NCBI GenBank assembly: GCA_009693255.1
Contig: SHXQ01000011.1
Span: forward strand, 1-49,307
Origin: Methylotenera sp.
Lineage (GTDB): Bacteria > Pseudomonadota > Gammaproteobacteria > Burkholderiales > Methylophilaceae
DNA length: 49,307 nucleotides
Direction: 5' to 3'
Shown here: positions 30,945 to 38,368 of the stretch, piece after piece
Layout: each line of letters begins with the position of its first letter
How positions within the stretch are numbered: the first letter of the stretch is position 1
Made by a program: the position numbers and the translations under genes
Notes under the pieces: model-generated
Database searches by the model: none
Told to the model about the DNA's origin: nothing
Seen by the model: only the letters and a program-made list of their open reading frames with translations

Positions 30945-30992
30945 GCTAGCAAAGCTAGCTTTAGTGGCGCTTATCAGTTTGCTCTGATGAGC
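30945..30992 (+). repeat. Two small inverted repeats after dut
   Basis: GCTAGC, AAA, GCTAGC (30945-30959) is followed by GCTTATCAG, six bases, CTGATGAGC (30969-30992; nine pairs with one G-U). The first could act as a weak terminator of dut because it is followed by TTTAG. Neither has a long T-tract. They form the first part of a 306-bp spacer without a gene. Confidence 0.5.
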
Positions 30993-31014
30993 CCTAGATA
31001 AAACTTTGTGGTGA

Positions 31015-31042
31015 GTAGGGGCGCAATTTATTGTGCTCCTAC
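31015..31042. repeat. REP-like palindrome in dut-rpmB spacer
   Basis: GTAGGGGCGCAA and TTGTGCTCCTAC form a 12-bp stem (two G-U pairs in plus-strand RNA) around TTTA. The arms resemble the palindrome at 4341-4364. The type resembles REP elements of other proteobacteria with GTAGGAGC-like arms. A short reading frame over it (31008-31196) is not a gene. Confidence 0.6.
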
Positions 31043-31053
31043 AAAAAACTCAA

Positions 31054-31082
31054 TGGATCCCCGCCAATACGCGGATGACGGG
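31054..31082. repeat. Degenerate second palindrome-type repeat
   Basis: TGGATCCCCGCCAATACGCG followed by GATGACGGG resembles the widespread bacterial repeat pattern of TGGAT-C-CGC...GCGGG-ATGACG. The copy is imperfect, with only CCGC/GCGG cleanly paired. It directly follows the REP-like palindrome. The identification is by recollection of the pattern. Confidence 0.4.
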
Positions 31083-31167
31083 AATGCTTATAGAATGACA
31101 ATAGGATGGGTTTTTAATGAGAAAGCCCTAATCGTACAAAACAGTCTAAAGATTATTGATAATTACC

Positions 31168-31197
31168 TTGAGCTAATCTTAGTTTTCGTACTATAAT
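31168..31197 (+). promoter_or_regulatory. Sigma-70 promoter of rpmB-rpmG
   Basis: TTGAGC (31168-31173), an 18-bp spacer and a perfect TATAAT (31192-31197) lie 42 bp before the rpmB start. A short leader of about 35 nt would follow. Confidence 0.75.
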
Positions 31198-31238
31198 TGC
31201 GGTCTTTCTAAAAAAGCAACGTATTTAAGGATTTAACC

Positions 31239-31475
31239 ATGGCACGTGTATGTATGGTAACTGGCAAAAAGCCAATGGTGGGTAACAATGTTTCTCACGC
31301 TAACAACAGAACGAAACGCCGTTTTTTACCTAATTTGCAAAACCGCAAATTTTGGGTTGAAAGCGAAAACCGCTGGGTAAGTATGCGCATTACTAATGCT
31401 GCTTTACGTACAATCGACAAAAATGGTATTGATGCCGTTCTTGCTGGTATGCGTGCTGACGGCCAAAAAATCTAA
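31239..31475 (+). CDS. rpmB: 50S ribosomal protein L28
   Basis: A large-subunit protein of 78 residues, identical in length to E. coli L28. The start [23 protein letters not shown] and the [13 protein letters not shown] block are canonical (only key parts quoted). AAGGATTTAACC provides the ribosome-binding site. It is cotranscribed with rpmG 11 bp downstream, as in E. coli. Confidence 0.97.
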   Translation: MARVCMVTGKKPMVGNNVSHANNRTKRRFLPNLQNRKFWVESENRWVSMRITNAALRTIDKNGIDAVLAGMRADGQKI

Positions 31476-31486
31476 GGTAGAATATT

Positions 31487-31642
31487 ATGCGCGAAAAAAT
31501 CAAATTAGAGTCAAGTGCTGGTACAGGCCATTTTTATACCACAACTAAAAACAAACGTACTATGCCAGGCAAAATGGAAATCAAGAAATTTGATCCAGTC
31601 GTTCGCCAACACGTATTGTACAAAGAAACAAAACTTAAATAG
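31487..31642 (+). CDS. rpmG: 50S ribosomal protein L33
   Basis: A 51-residue large-subunit protein, too short for many gene finders. It starts [20 protein letters not shown] and contains [16 protein letters not shown]. It has no cysteine, so it is the zinc-independent (C-minus) form. GGTAG lies upstream of the ATG. A strong bidirectional terminator follows 19 bp after the stop. Confidence 0.97.
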   Translation: MREKIKLESSAGTGHFYTTTKNKRTMPGKMEIKKFDPVVRQHVLYKETKLK

Positions 31643-31661
31643 ATTGTAATCAGTCTTGTTT

Positions 31662-31704
31662 AGGCAATAAAAAAGCTCGCAATGTGCGAGCTTTTTTATT
31701 GCCT
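31662..31704. terminator. Bidirectional intrinsic terminator, perfect 20-bp stem
   Basis: Twenty bases (AGGCAATAAAAAAGCTCGCA) and their exact complement flank a three-base ATG loop. The stem centre is GC-rich, with an A6 run upstream and a T6 run downstream, so it can terminate both rpmG (plus) and the convergent mscS-type gene (minus). Confidence 0.95.
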
Positions 31705-31716
31705 AAAATTTATTCC

Positions 31717-33018
31717 TTACGCTACAGGTAGGTTGCCTATAACGCGTACTTCGCGGTGCGGATAAGGAATAACAATATTATTTTGTTTAAATGCACGCCA
31801 TATTGCTAAAAATACTTCTGACTGCGTGGCCGCCGAGCCCTCTTCAGGGTCAGGTATCCAAATTGACAAAGTTAAGTCTATACCATTATCACCAAAGCCT
31901 TTCACATGCACTGTGGGTGCCGGCGTTGATAATATACGAGGATGACTAGTTGCCGCATCGGCAATTAACTGCATTGCTAATTCTAACGGGCTATCGTAGC
32001 TGACTAATATTGGCAATTGCACTCTTGCTTTATGGTCCGTGAAGGAATGATTAATCACGGTATTAATGATTAACATTTCATTTGGAATAATCACCTCGGT
32101 GCCGTCTAACTTACGCAACACCAAGTAACGGGTACGTAAATCACTCACCACCCCGTAATGCGTTTCAACCGTAATCACATCGCCTATCTGCATCGATCTA
32201 TCCAGCAGAATAATAAAGCCGCTCACATAGTTACTTGCAATACGCTGCAAACCAAAACCTAAACCTACACCAAGCGCACCACCAAATATTGATAACAGGG
32301 TTATATCTAAGCCAACGGCAGATAACGCAACCAGTACCGCAATCACCAATAAAAAGCCGCGTAACAATTTACTTATGACCACACGCATGTTCATATTGAT
32401 ATGCTCATTACGCATTAATTTATTTTCCAGCAGGCGACTCAGCCAAAGTGCGATAAAAATAGTGCTAATGATGGTGAGTAGCGCTTGCGATACCAGCAAT
32501 AGATTAAGCTGATTTTTACCGATGTTAAATTGCACATCCTCCAGCACTTGCCATAACTGTGGCAACAAGCCACTCAAATGCAAAGCAAGCACCATCCAAA
32601 TTAAACCGGACAAGCTATTTTCTAGCGTTTTGAGTAATCCGCCTGGTGCTAAGATATAGCGCACTGCATACACCGCTAAGCGTATAACAGCCATGGCTAA
32701 TAACAAGGTACTTGCTAGTTGCAATAAGCTGGTGTGCTGCCAGTGCGCCAGTGCAGTTTTGCCAAGATAAACAAAAATGAGGGTGGATAGTGGAAATAAA
32801 ACGCGGTTAATGCCCCCTATGCCCAACTTCCAGCTTTCTGGGGCACTGCGCATCATTCTAGCCCGCACAGCGCCGTTAATAATCCAAGCCACCCCACAGG
32901 CCATGGCAATGACCGCAAGCTGCCACAAGGCGACTGGCGTGGATAAGTCTAAAAATAACTCATGCCAAATTAAGGGTATATCTTGATTCATTTTAGTAAT
33001 AGCTGACCATACATACAT
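31717..33018 (-). CDS. MscS-family mechanosensitive ion channel
   Basis: An inner-membrane channel that opens on hypo-osmotic stress. The 433 residues contain several N-terminal hydrophobic helices (about 30-215), then the pore helix and beta domain typical of MscS (GGALGVGLGFGLQRIASNYV, about 255-274, then GFIILLDRSMQIGDVI and EVIIPNEML). The extra N-terminal helices place it with the larger MscS relatives rather than the 286-residue MscS itself. An alternative start at M10 (32991) exists; neither has a good ribosome-binding site. It is convergent with rpmG. Confidence 0.9.
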   Translation of the reverse strand: MYVWSAITKMNQDIPLIWHELFLDLSTPVALWQLAVIAMACGVAWIINGAVRARMMRSAPESWKLGIGGINRVLFPLSTLIFVYLGKTALAHWQHTSLLQLASTLLLAMAVIRLAVYAVRYILAPGGLLKTLENSLSGLIWMVLALHLSGLLPQLWQVLEDVQFNIGKNQLNLLLVSQALLTIISTIFIALWLSRLLENKLMRNEHINMNMRVVISKLLRGFLLVIAVLVALSAVGLDITLLSIFGGALGVGLGFGLQRIASNYVSGFIILLDRSMQIGDVITVETHYGVVSDLRTRYLVLRKLDGTEVIIPNEMLIINTVINHSFTDHKARVQLPILVSYDSPLELAMQLIADAATSHPRILSTPAPTVHVKGFGDNGIDLTLSIWIPDPEEGSAATQSEVFLAIWRAFKQNNIVIPYPHREVRVIGNLPVA

Positions 33019-33115
33019 TGATAATTGAACTTTAATGAAGGAAATTAACTCATGTCATTAGTGGATTAAGCAGGCGCGCCTCCAAGCAAATAAAGCATTC
33101 ACTATTGTTTAAGCC

Positions 33116-34459
33116 TTATTTAAGCTGCAGATTGTTCTTACGGTGGTTTTTTATCCTGCGACTTTCCATGTTGTGTAAACTCACATAGGTCAATATGCCA
33201 ATAGCGATCATGCCAGCAATAAAGATACTATAGGCAATCTGCCATGAGACCCCATGAGTCATCATTGAAAATTCTGACATACCGCCAATACCGGCTAACA
33301 CATTAATCGGCATGAAAACAACACTGATCACCGTCAAGCGCTTTAGGTCCTTGTTTTGATTAACGTTCAAGAAACCAACGGTGGCGTCCATTTGGAAGTT
33401 AATCTTATTAAATAAGAACGTGGTGTGCCCATCTAATGATTCAATGTCACGCAGAATTTCACGCACCTCTTCATGTTGCGCTATGGATAGAAATTTTCGA
33501 CGCATCAAAAAAGATAAGGCGTTTCTAGTATCTAACACATTGCGGCGGATACGACCGTTCAGATCCTCTTCGACAGAGATCGAGGTAAGAATCTTGGCGG
33601 CCTGCTCATTGGTCATGTGTGACTTAAATACTTGTCTACCCACATCCTCCAGCCTGGCGTACTCATCCTCTAAAGCGTTGGCTGAGTACTCTATATCGGC
33701 AGCATAAAGATCTAGCAACACATCCTTAGCTTCTGATACATATCCAGCCTGTGCTCTTGCACGTAATCGCTGTAAGCGGAATACTGGCAGTTCTTCACTT
33801 CTGACTGAGAATAAGGTATCTTTATTTAAGATGAATGCTACTGCGACGTTTCTAGACTCATCTTCACGCTCTAGCAAGAAAGCTGAATGTAAATGTACCT
33901 CGCCATTTTCTTCTTCATAAAAACGTGCGCTGGTCTCTAGGTCCGTCAACTCATTCGGGTTAGGTAAATTCACGCCAAATATTTCTCTTGCCCAAGCCAG
34001 TTGCTCGTCTTCTGGGGTGACTAAATCCACCCATATAGGTTTGGCTTGTGCAAGATCTTCACGGTTATAAATAGGAATCTGCCGCAATCGCCCTTCATGC
34101 AGGTCAAATACACGAATCATCATGCTTTGGCTAACTGGCTTAGGCTCGGAAACAAGTTCTACTCTAACGGAATCAGACACTACCAATAGAATTTCCTCTT
34201 TACGCTCTTCGTTGACAAGTGGCCATATCAACAAGCAATCTTCATCAGATAAAGACTCAAGTATGCTGGCGATGGATTTAGGTTCGAGCCTATCGAGTAA
34301 GCGGCGCAACTCAGAAAGATTATTCTGATGCACCATACCCTCAACCAAGTCATGACGCTGCATACCTTGACGGTGAACTAAATCTTTCACCAGCTTATGC
34401 CGCTCTATCATGTCTTTAACTTTGGTACGATAGTCTTGAATGCTTTCGAGGTCGCTCAT
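33116..34459 (-). CDS. CorA-family protein with MgtE_N-like extension and GMS in place of GMN
   Basis: A 447-residue protein. Residues about 45-105 (LSELRRLLDRLEPKSIASIL, LSDEDCLLIWPLVNEE) resemble the helical MgtE N-terminal domain. Residues 110-375 form a CorA-like cytoplasmic funnel. Two C-terminal membrane helices follow (about 373-392 and 405-427). The first helix ends FMPINVLAGIGGMSEFSM: the CorA Mg2+-selectivity signature YGMN is here GGMS (residues 392-395). The GMN motif is needed for Mg2+ transport in characterised CorA proteins, so the ion or activity may differ. Membership of the 2-TM-GxN superfamily is clear, but Mg2+ transport is not proven. It is 97 bp upstream of the mscS-type gene. 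Confidence 0.85.
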   Translation of the reverse strand: MSDLESIQDYRTKVKDMIERHKLVKDLVHRQGMQRHDLVEGMVHQNNLSELRRLLDRLEPKSIASILESLSDEDCLLIWPLVNEERKEEILLVVSDSVRVELVSEPKPVSQSMMIRVFDLHEGRLRQIPIYNREDLAQAKPIWVDLVTPEDEQLAWAREIFGVNLPNPNELTDLETSARFYEEENGEVHLHSAFLLEREDESRNVAVAFILNKDTLFSVRSEELPVFRLQRLRARAQAGYVSEAKDVLLDLYAADIEYSANALEDEYARLEDVGRQVFKSHMTNEQAAKILTSISVEEDLNGRIRRNVLDTRNALSFLMRRKFLSIAQHEEVREILRDIESLDGHTTFLFNKINFQMDATVGFLNVNQNKDLKRLTVISVVFMPINVLAGIGGMSEFSMMTHGVSWQIAYSIFIAGMIAIGILTYVSLHNMESRRIKNHRKNNLQLK

Positions 34460-34697
34460 CTATGTTGCCTTTATTCTATAAAACACTGTCAAAATATTTT
34501 TTATATTAACACGCGATTAAATAATTAACTGTATTAGTATATTAACAAATCTGAGCCCACAAACAACATTAAACTCATCATGCAGGCTGCTCTGTGGCAA
34601 CTCAAGCTGCGCTCAAATTTAGTACGGCCTATCACTTGCAAGCGCTATAATTTTCAGCATTAAGTAATTTTTAAATTAGACCTAAGGATTTTCATCA

Positions 34698-34937
34698 GTG
34701 GCCGTGCACCTCTACCTTTATGCGACTTCACATTGCCATCTATGTGAGCAGGCCGAATCCTTACTCTCCGCACTCGCTACTGATTTTGATATACACTGGA
34801 CTAGTATAGAAATTGCGGATGACTCTACATTGCTGGCACTTTATGAAGTCAAAATACCGGTACTTAGGCGTCTAGACAATAATCATGAAATTTTATGGCC
34901 TTTTACATTAAGCGACATTGTACACTTCATCAACTAG
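34698..34937 (+). CDS. Glutaredoxin-like DUF836 family protein
   Basis: A compact thioredoxin-fold protein of 79 residues with the redox-type motif CHLC (C13-C16) near the N-terminus, a cis-proline region IPVLRR and a C-terminal helix. Start is GTG, preceded by AAGGA at 9 bp; a second GTG two codons later is possible. A TATAAT box at 34646-34651 lies upstream. The family is often called glutaredoxin-family/YruB-like, and no substrate is known. A bidirectional terminator separates it from rplQ. Confidence 0.85.
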   Translation: MAVHLYLYATSHCHLCEQAESLLSALATDFDIHWTSIEIADDSTLLALYEVKIPVLRRLDNNHEILWPFTLSDIVHFIN

Positions 34938-34950
34938 ATTAGTTTCTGAC

Positions 34951-34985
34951 AATAAAAAAGCCAGCTGATAGCTGGCTTTTTTATT
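34951..34985. terminator. Bidirectional intrinsic terminator (glutaredoxin / rplQ)
   Basis: AATAAAAAAGCCAGCT and its exact complement flank GAT. The stem core GCCAGC and A6/T6 flanks are the same as in the terminator at 15605-15636. It lies between convergent genes and ends the alpha operon on the minus strand. Confidence 0.95.
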
Positions 34986-35004
34986 AAATGATTAATTTAA
35001 TCAG

Positions 35005-35394
35005 TTAGTCTGCAACAAGCACGTCAGCGCTTGTATCGGGACGATCCACTAACTCAACTAAAGCCATAGGGGCATTATCACCATTACGGAAACCACATTT
35101 CAATACGCGTAAGTAACCGCCATTACGTGTAAGGTAACGCGGGCCAAGTTCGGCAAATAGTTTGCCAACAATGTCACGGTCACGTAAACGACTGAACGCT
35201 AAGCGACGATTTGCCAAAGTTGGAGTTTTACCTAATGTAATTAAAGGCTCTGCAAACTTGCGCAACTCTTTTGCTTTAGGCAAAGTAGTTTTAATGACTT
35301 CGTGACGTAACAATGAAGCTGTCATGTTACGGAACATCGCTGCACGATGGCTGCTGGTACGATTTAATTTACGATTGCTATTACCGTGACGCAT
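35005..35394 (-). CDS. rplQ: 50S ribosomal protein L17
   Basis: The last gene of the alpha block (rpsM-rpsK-rpsD-rpoA-rplQ). The 129 residues start [20 protein letters not shown] and contain [13 protein letters not shown]. The start is 37 bp after rpoA. L17 sits near the nascent-chain exit in the large subunit. Length matches E. coli (127). Confidence 0.98.
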   Translation of the reverse strand: MRHGNSNRKLNRTSSHRAAMFRNMTASLLRHEVIKTTLPKAKELRKFAEPLITLGKTPTLANRRLAFSRLRDRDIVGKLFAELGPRYLTRNGGYLRVLKCGFRNGDNAPMALVELVDRPDTSADVLVAD

Positions 35395-35431
35395 AGTAAT
35401 TCCTTAAAGTTTCTATTTTAAGCTTAATGAA

Positions 35432-36418
35432 TTAAGCTTTTTCAAGGCCAACAGGTGGCCAGTTTTCTAATTTCATGCCCAAAGTTAGGCCACGAGTAGC
35501 GAGTACATCTTTAATTTCATTCAGTGATTTACGACCAAGATTAGGCGCTTTTAATAGCTCATTCTCAGTACGTTGGATCAAATCACCAATGTAAAATATA
35601 TTTTCGGCTTTCAAGCAATTTGCTGAACGCACAGTTAACTCTAAATCATCCACTGGACGCAGTAACACTGGATCCACTTGTGGGGCTGATTTAACTTCAA
35701 CTTCGCTTGGTGCACCTTCAAGGTCAGCAAATACTGATAACTGACCCATTAAAATACGTGCAGCGTCACGGATGGCTTGTTCTGGCTCAATAACACCATT
35801 TGTTTCTACATCCATGACTAATTTATCTAAGTCAGTACGTTGCTCAACACGAGCACTTTCAACTTGATAACTTACTTTATTGATAGGACTAAATGAAGCA
35901 TCCACCATAATGAAACCAAGTACACGATCTTCTTCATTGGCTTTTTGACGTGCTGGAACTGGTTGATAACCACGACCCATCGCCACTTTAACTTCTAGGT
36001 TGAGCTTTCCACCTTTAGTTAGATGGGCAATCACATGATTAGGATTAACAATTTCAGCATCATGACCTGTTTCAAAATCACCGGCAGTAACAACACCTTC
36101 AGTAGATTTATTCAGAACCAAAATAGTTTCTGATTTTGTATTTAACTTAAGCGCTACACCCTTAAGATTAAGTAAAATATCCACTACATCTTCTTGAACG
36201 CCATCAATCGTAGAATATTCATGTACTACACCATCAATTTTAACTTCAGTGATAGCAAAGCCTGGAATTGAAGATAATAAAACACGACGTAATGCATTAC
36301 CAAGTGTGTAGCCAAAGCCACGTTCCATTGGCTCTAAAGTTACACGAGCGCGCAATGGCGATAAAACTTCAACGTCTACAACACGCGGTTTTAAGTATTC
36401 GGTAGGACTGTTTTGCAT
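35432..36418 (-). CDS. rpoA: RNA polymerase alpha subunit
   Basis: Dimerises to nucleate RNA polymerase assembly. The C-terminal domain binds UP elements and activators. The N-terminal domain (about 1-235; [20 protein letters not shown]) and the C-terminal helix-hairpin-helix domain ([18 protein letters not shown], about 287-304) are both intact. The length of 328 equals the E. coli subunit (329). It is preceded by a 115-bp spacer with two hairpins after rpsD, longer than is usual between these genes. Confidence 0.99.
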   Translation of the reverse strand: MQNSPTEYLKPRVVDVEVLSPLRARVTLEPMERGFGYTLGNALRRVLLSSIPGFAITEVKIDGVVHEYSTIDGVQEDVVDILLNLKGVALKLNTKSETILVLNKSTEGVVTAGDFETGHDAEIVNPNHVIAHLTKGGKLNLEVKVAMGRGYQPVPARQKANEEDRVLGFIMVDASFSPINKVSYQVESARVEQRTDLDKLVMDVETNGVIEPEQAIRDAARILMGQLSVFADLEGAPSEVEVKSAPQVDPVLLRPVDDLELTVRSANCLKAENIFYIGDLIQRTENELLKAPNLGRKSLNEIKDVLATRGLTLGMKLENWPPVGLEKA

Positions 36419-36446
36419 AGTTATACCTTTTAATTTTAAGAATTAA

Positions 36447-36476
36447 ACTCTACTAGCTATTTATAACTAGTAGAGT
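36447..36476 (-). other. Hairpin upstream of rpoA (1 of 2)
   Basis: ACTCTACTAG and CTAGTAGAGT are exact complements around ten bases; pairing extends inward to about 14 bp with one G-U pair. In the rpsD-to-rpoA reading direction it is followed by TTTAATTCTT, so it could be a weak attenuator or an RNase processing site. Function is inferred only from position and pairing. Confidence 0.6.
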
Positions 36477-36486
36477 GATTATTCTG

Positions 36487-36508
36487 GTGAGCAATATTGA
36501 CTGCTCAC
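36487..36508 (-). other. Hairpin upstream of rpoA (2 of 2)
   Basis: GTGAGCA and TGCTCAC form a 7-bp stem with an eight-base loop, 10 bp from the first hairpin. The two stems together fill the spacer between the rpsD stop and the rpoA leader. Confidence 0.5.
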
Positions 36509-36533
36509 TTATTTAAATATTTTTAAAGCTTAA

Positions 36534-37163
36534 TTATTTTGAGTAAAGCTCAACTACCAATGATTCATTGATGGTTGCTGGCAATTCATCACGCTGTGGT
36601 TTAGCTTTGAATGTACCTGTTAATGCTTTTACATCAACTTCAATCCATGCCGGGAAACCACGTTGTTCAGCAGCTGCAAGTGCACCTTTGATACGCAATT
36701 GTGTTTTAGACGCTTCTGCAACACTCACGACATCACCCGCTTTAACTTGGTATGAAGGAATATTGACACGTCTGCCGTTGACTAAAATACTGTTGTGACG
36801 AACAATTTGGCGTGCTTCAGTACGTGAACCGCCAAGGCCCATTCTATAAGTAACGTTGTCTAAACGACACTCTAAAAGTTGCAACAAGTTCTCACCTGTA
36901 ATGCCTTTTCTACGATCAGCTTCAGCGTAGTAGCTACGGAATTGAGCTTCAAGTACGCCGTAAATACGACGTACTTTTTGCTTTTCACGTAATTGCACAC
37001 CATAGTCTGAAAGACGTTGGTTGCGACGTTGACCGTGCTGACCAGGTGGAAAGTTACGTTTTTCAATTGCACATTTGTCTGTAAAGCACTTTTCAGCTTT
37101 CAAAAAAAGCTTTTCGCCTTCACGACGACACTGACGACATTTAGGGTCTAAATTTCTAGCCAA
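36534..37163 (-). CDS. rpsD: 30S ribosomal protein S4, four-cysteine form
   Basis: The primary 16S rRNA-binding assembly protein and, in E. coli, the translational repressor of the alpha operon. The 209 residues contain the S4 RNA-binding domain ([20 protein letters not shown]). The N-terminus carries C9, C12, C26 and C31 (KCRQCRREG ... [10 protein letters not shown]). This is the same C-x2-C-x13-C-x4-C spacing as in the zinc-binding S4 of Thermus; E. coli S4 lacks these pairs. It is downstream of rpsK by 44 bp. Confidence 0.98.
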   Translation of the reverse strand: MARNLDPKCRQCRREGEKLFLKAEKCFTDKCAIEKRNFPPGQHGQRRNQRLSDYGVQLREKQKVRRIYGVLEAQFRSYYAEADRRKGITGENLLQLLECRLDNVTYRMGLGGSRTEARQIVRHNSILVNGRRVNIPSYQVKAGDVVSVAEASKTQLRIKGALAAAEQRGFPAWIEVDVKALTGTFKAKPQRDELPATINESLVVELYSK

Positions 37164-37207
37164 GGGATTCTCCTGTTATTTCTACTAAAGTGAGCGATTA
37201 GCTCAGC

Positions 37208-37597
37208 TTAAATGCGGCGTTTTTTAGGTGGACGGCAGCCATTATGCGGAACTGGCGTCACATCGGTAATGCTGGTGATTTTAAAACCAGCCGCATTAAG
37301 CGCGCGCACCGCAGATTCACGACCTGGGCCTGGGCCTTTAATACGCACTTCTAAATTCTTAACACCGTTTTCTTGCGCTGATTTACCTGCTACTTCAGCT
37401 GCTACCTGCGCTGCAAATGGCGTACTCTTACGTGAACCTTTAAAACCTTGGCCACCAGAAGTTGCCCATGACAACGCATTACCTTGACGGTCAGTAATGG
37501 TGATGATGGTATTGTTAAAAGATGCATGCACGTGAGCAATGCCCTCTGCAATATTCTTTTTAACTTTTTTTCTTACGCGTACATTAGCTTTTGCCAT
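37208..37597 (-). CDS. rpsK: 30S ribosomal protein S11
   Basis: A platform protein of the small subunit that contacts mRNA near the E site. It has 129 residues, like E. coli. The canonical segments [40 protein letters not shown] and the terminal [11 protein letters not shown] are all present. It follows rpsM in the alpha block with a 70-bp gap. Confidence 0.99.
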   Translation of the reverse strand: MAKANVRVRKKVKKNIAEGIAHVHASFNNTIITITDRQGNALSWATSGGQGFKGSRKSTPFAAQVAAEVAGKSAQENGVKNLEVRIKGPGPGRESAVRALNAAGFKITSITDVTPVPHNGCRPPKKRRI

Positions 37598-37667
37598 GTT
37601 GCACTTTCCTTACCAATAAATCGTACTAGAATTTGTAAAACTAAATACCTTAAGTCTTTAGTTTAGG

Positions 37668-38030
37668 TTACTTAGATTGCTTAATTGCCTTAACCGGACC
37701 CTTGCGAGTACGCGCGTTTGTTTTAGTACGCTGTCCGCGCACTGGCAAACCACGACGGTGACGAACACCGCGATAACAATTTAAATCCATTAAGCGCTTG
37801 ATATTCATTGAAACTTCACGGCGTAAATCACCTTCAACTTTTTCTTTAGCCACTTCTTCACGCAGCTTATCTACGTCTGCGTCATTTAAATCTTTCATTT
37901 TTGCAGAAGGTAAAACACCTGCTGCGGCACATATTTTTTGTGCGGTGTTACGTCCAATACCAAAAATTGCAGTTAATGCAATTTCAGCATGCTTATTATT
38001 TGGGATGTTAACCCCTGCTATACGTGCCAT
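37668..38030 (-). CDS. rpsM: 30S ribosomal protein S13
   Basis: Head protein of the small subunit contacting P-site tRNA and the 50S subunit. The 120 residues start [20 protein letters not shown] and end in the basic tail of [14 protein letters not shown]. It is the first gene of the alpha block and has its own promoter about 55 bp upstream. In E. coli the S4 translational repression site lies in this leader. Confidence 0.99.
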   Translation of the reverse strand: MARIAGVNIPNNKHAEIALTAIFGIGRNTAQKICAAAGVLPSAKMKDLNDADVDKLREEVAKEKVEGDLRREVSMNIKRLMDLNCYRGVRHRRGLPVRGQRTKTNARTRKGPVKAIKQSK

Positions 38031-38042
38031 ACCTACTCCAAA

Positions 38043-38058
38043 TTTAGGTTTACCTAAA
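38043..38058 (-). other. Palindrome in the rpsM leader
   Basis: TTTAGGTTTACCTAAA is a perfect 16-base inverted repeat, ending 13 bp before the rpsM start codon in the presumed 5' leader. Position suggests a role in translational control of the alpha operon (as S4 has in E. coli), but the E. coli pseudoknot is not recognisable by eye. Confidence 0.45.
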
Positions 38059-38084
38059 AATATGTCAGCTTTAAAAAGCCGAGG

Positions 38085-38113
38085 ATTTTAACAGTAAAAC
38101 CAATTTTTATCAA
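38085..38113 (-). promoter_or_regulatory. Sigma-70 promoter of the alpha operon
   Basis: Minus strand TTGATA (38113-38108), a 17-bp spacer and TAAAAT (38090-38085): each hexamer matches five of six consensus bases. It lies in the 169-bp rpmJ-rpsM spacer, at the position where the E. coli spc and alpha operons join. The leader would be about 47 nt. Confidence 0.8.
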
Positions 38114-38199
38114 TTAGCTTATCTTCTGATCACCTTAATCTGTGACCATCTTAATTAGAGTTACCTAAAACACCTCTAATTTGGTTAATTTAAAATCAA

Positions 38200-38313
38200 T
38201 TAACCTTGGCGTTGCTTGTGACGTGGATCTGTACAAATAATACGTACAACGCCACGACGACGGACAACTTTACAATTACGGCATAATGCTTTTACTGATG
38301 CACGAACTCTCAT
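38200..38313 (-). CDS. rpmJ: 50S ribosomal protein L36, zinc-binding form
   Basis: A 37-residue protein below the usual length cutoff: [20 protein letters not shown], then [17 protein letters not shown]. Zinc ligands C11, C14, C27 and H32 make it the C-plus form. It is the last gene of the spc block, 55 bp after secY. infA, often found between secY and rpmJ in betaproteobacteria, is not present. Confidence 0.97.
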   Translation of the reverse strand: MRVRASVKALCRNCKVVRRRGVVRIICTDPRHKQRQG

Positions 38314-38368
38314 TTATAACTCCATCACTTCTTAAACTACAGATTCTTAAATAAACCTTCTTATAACG

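Noticed and set aside
31008-31196. A 62-codon plus-strand frame in the dut-rpmB spacer
   Set aside because: It consists of the REP-like palindrome, the second repeat and the rpmB promoter, so it is not a gene.
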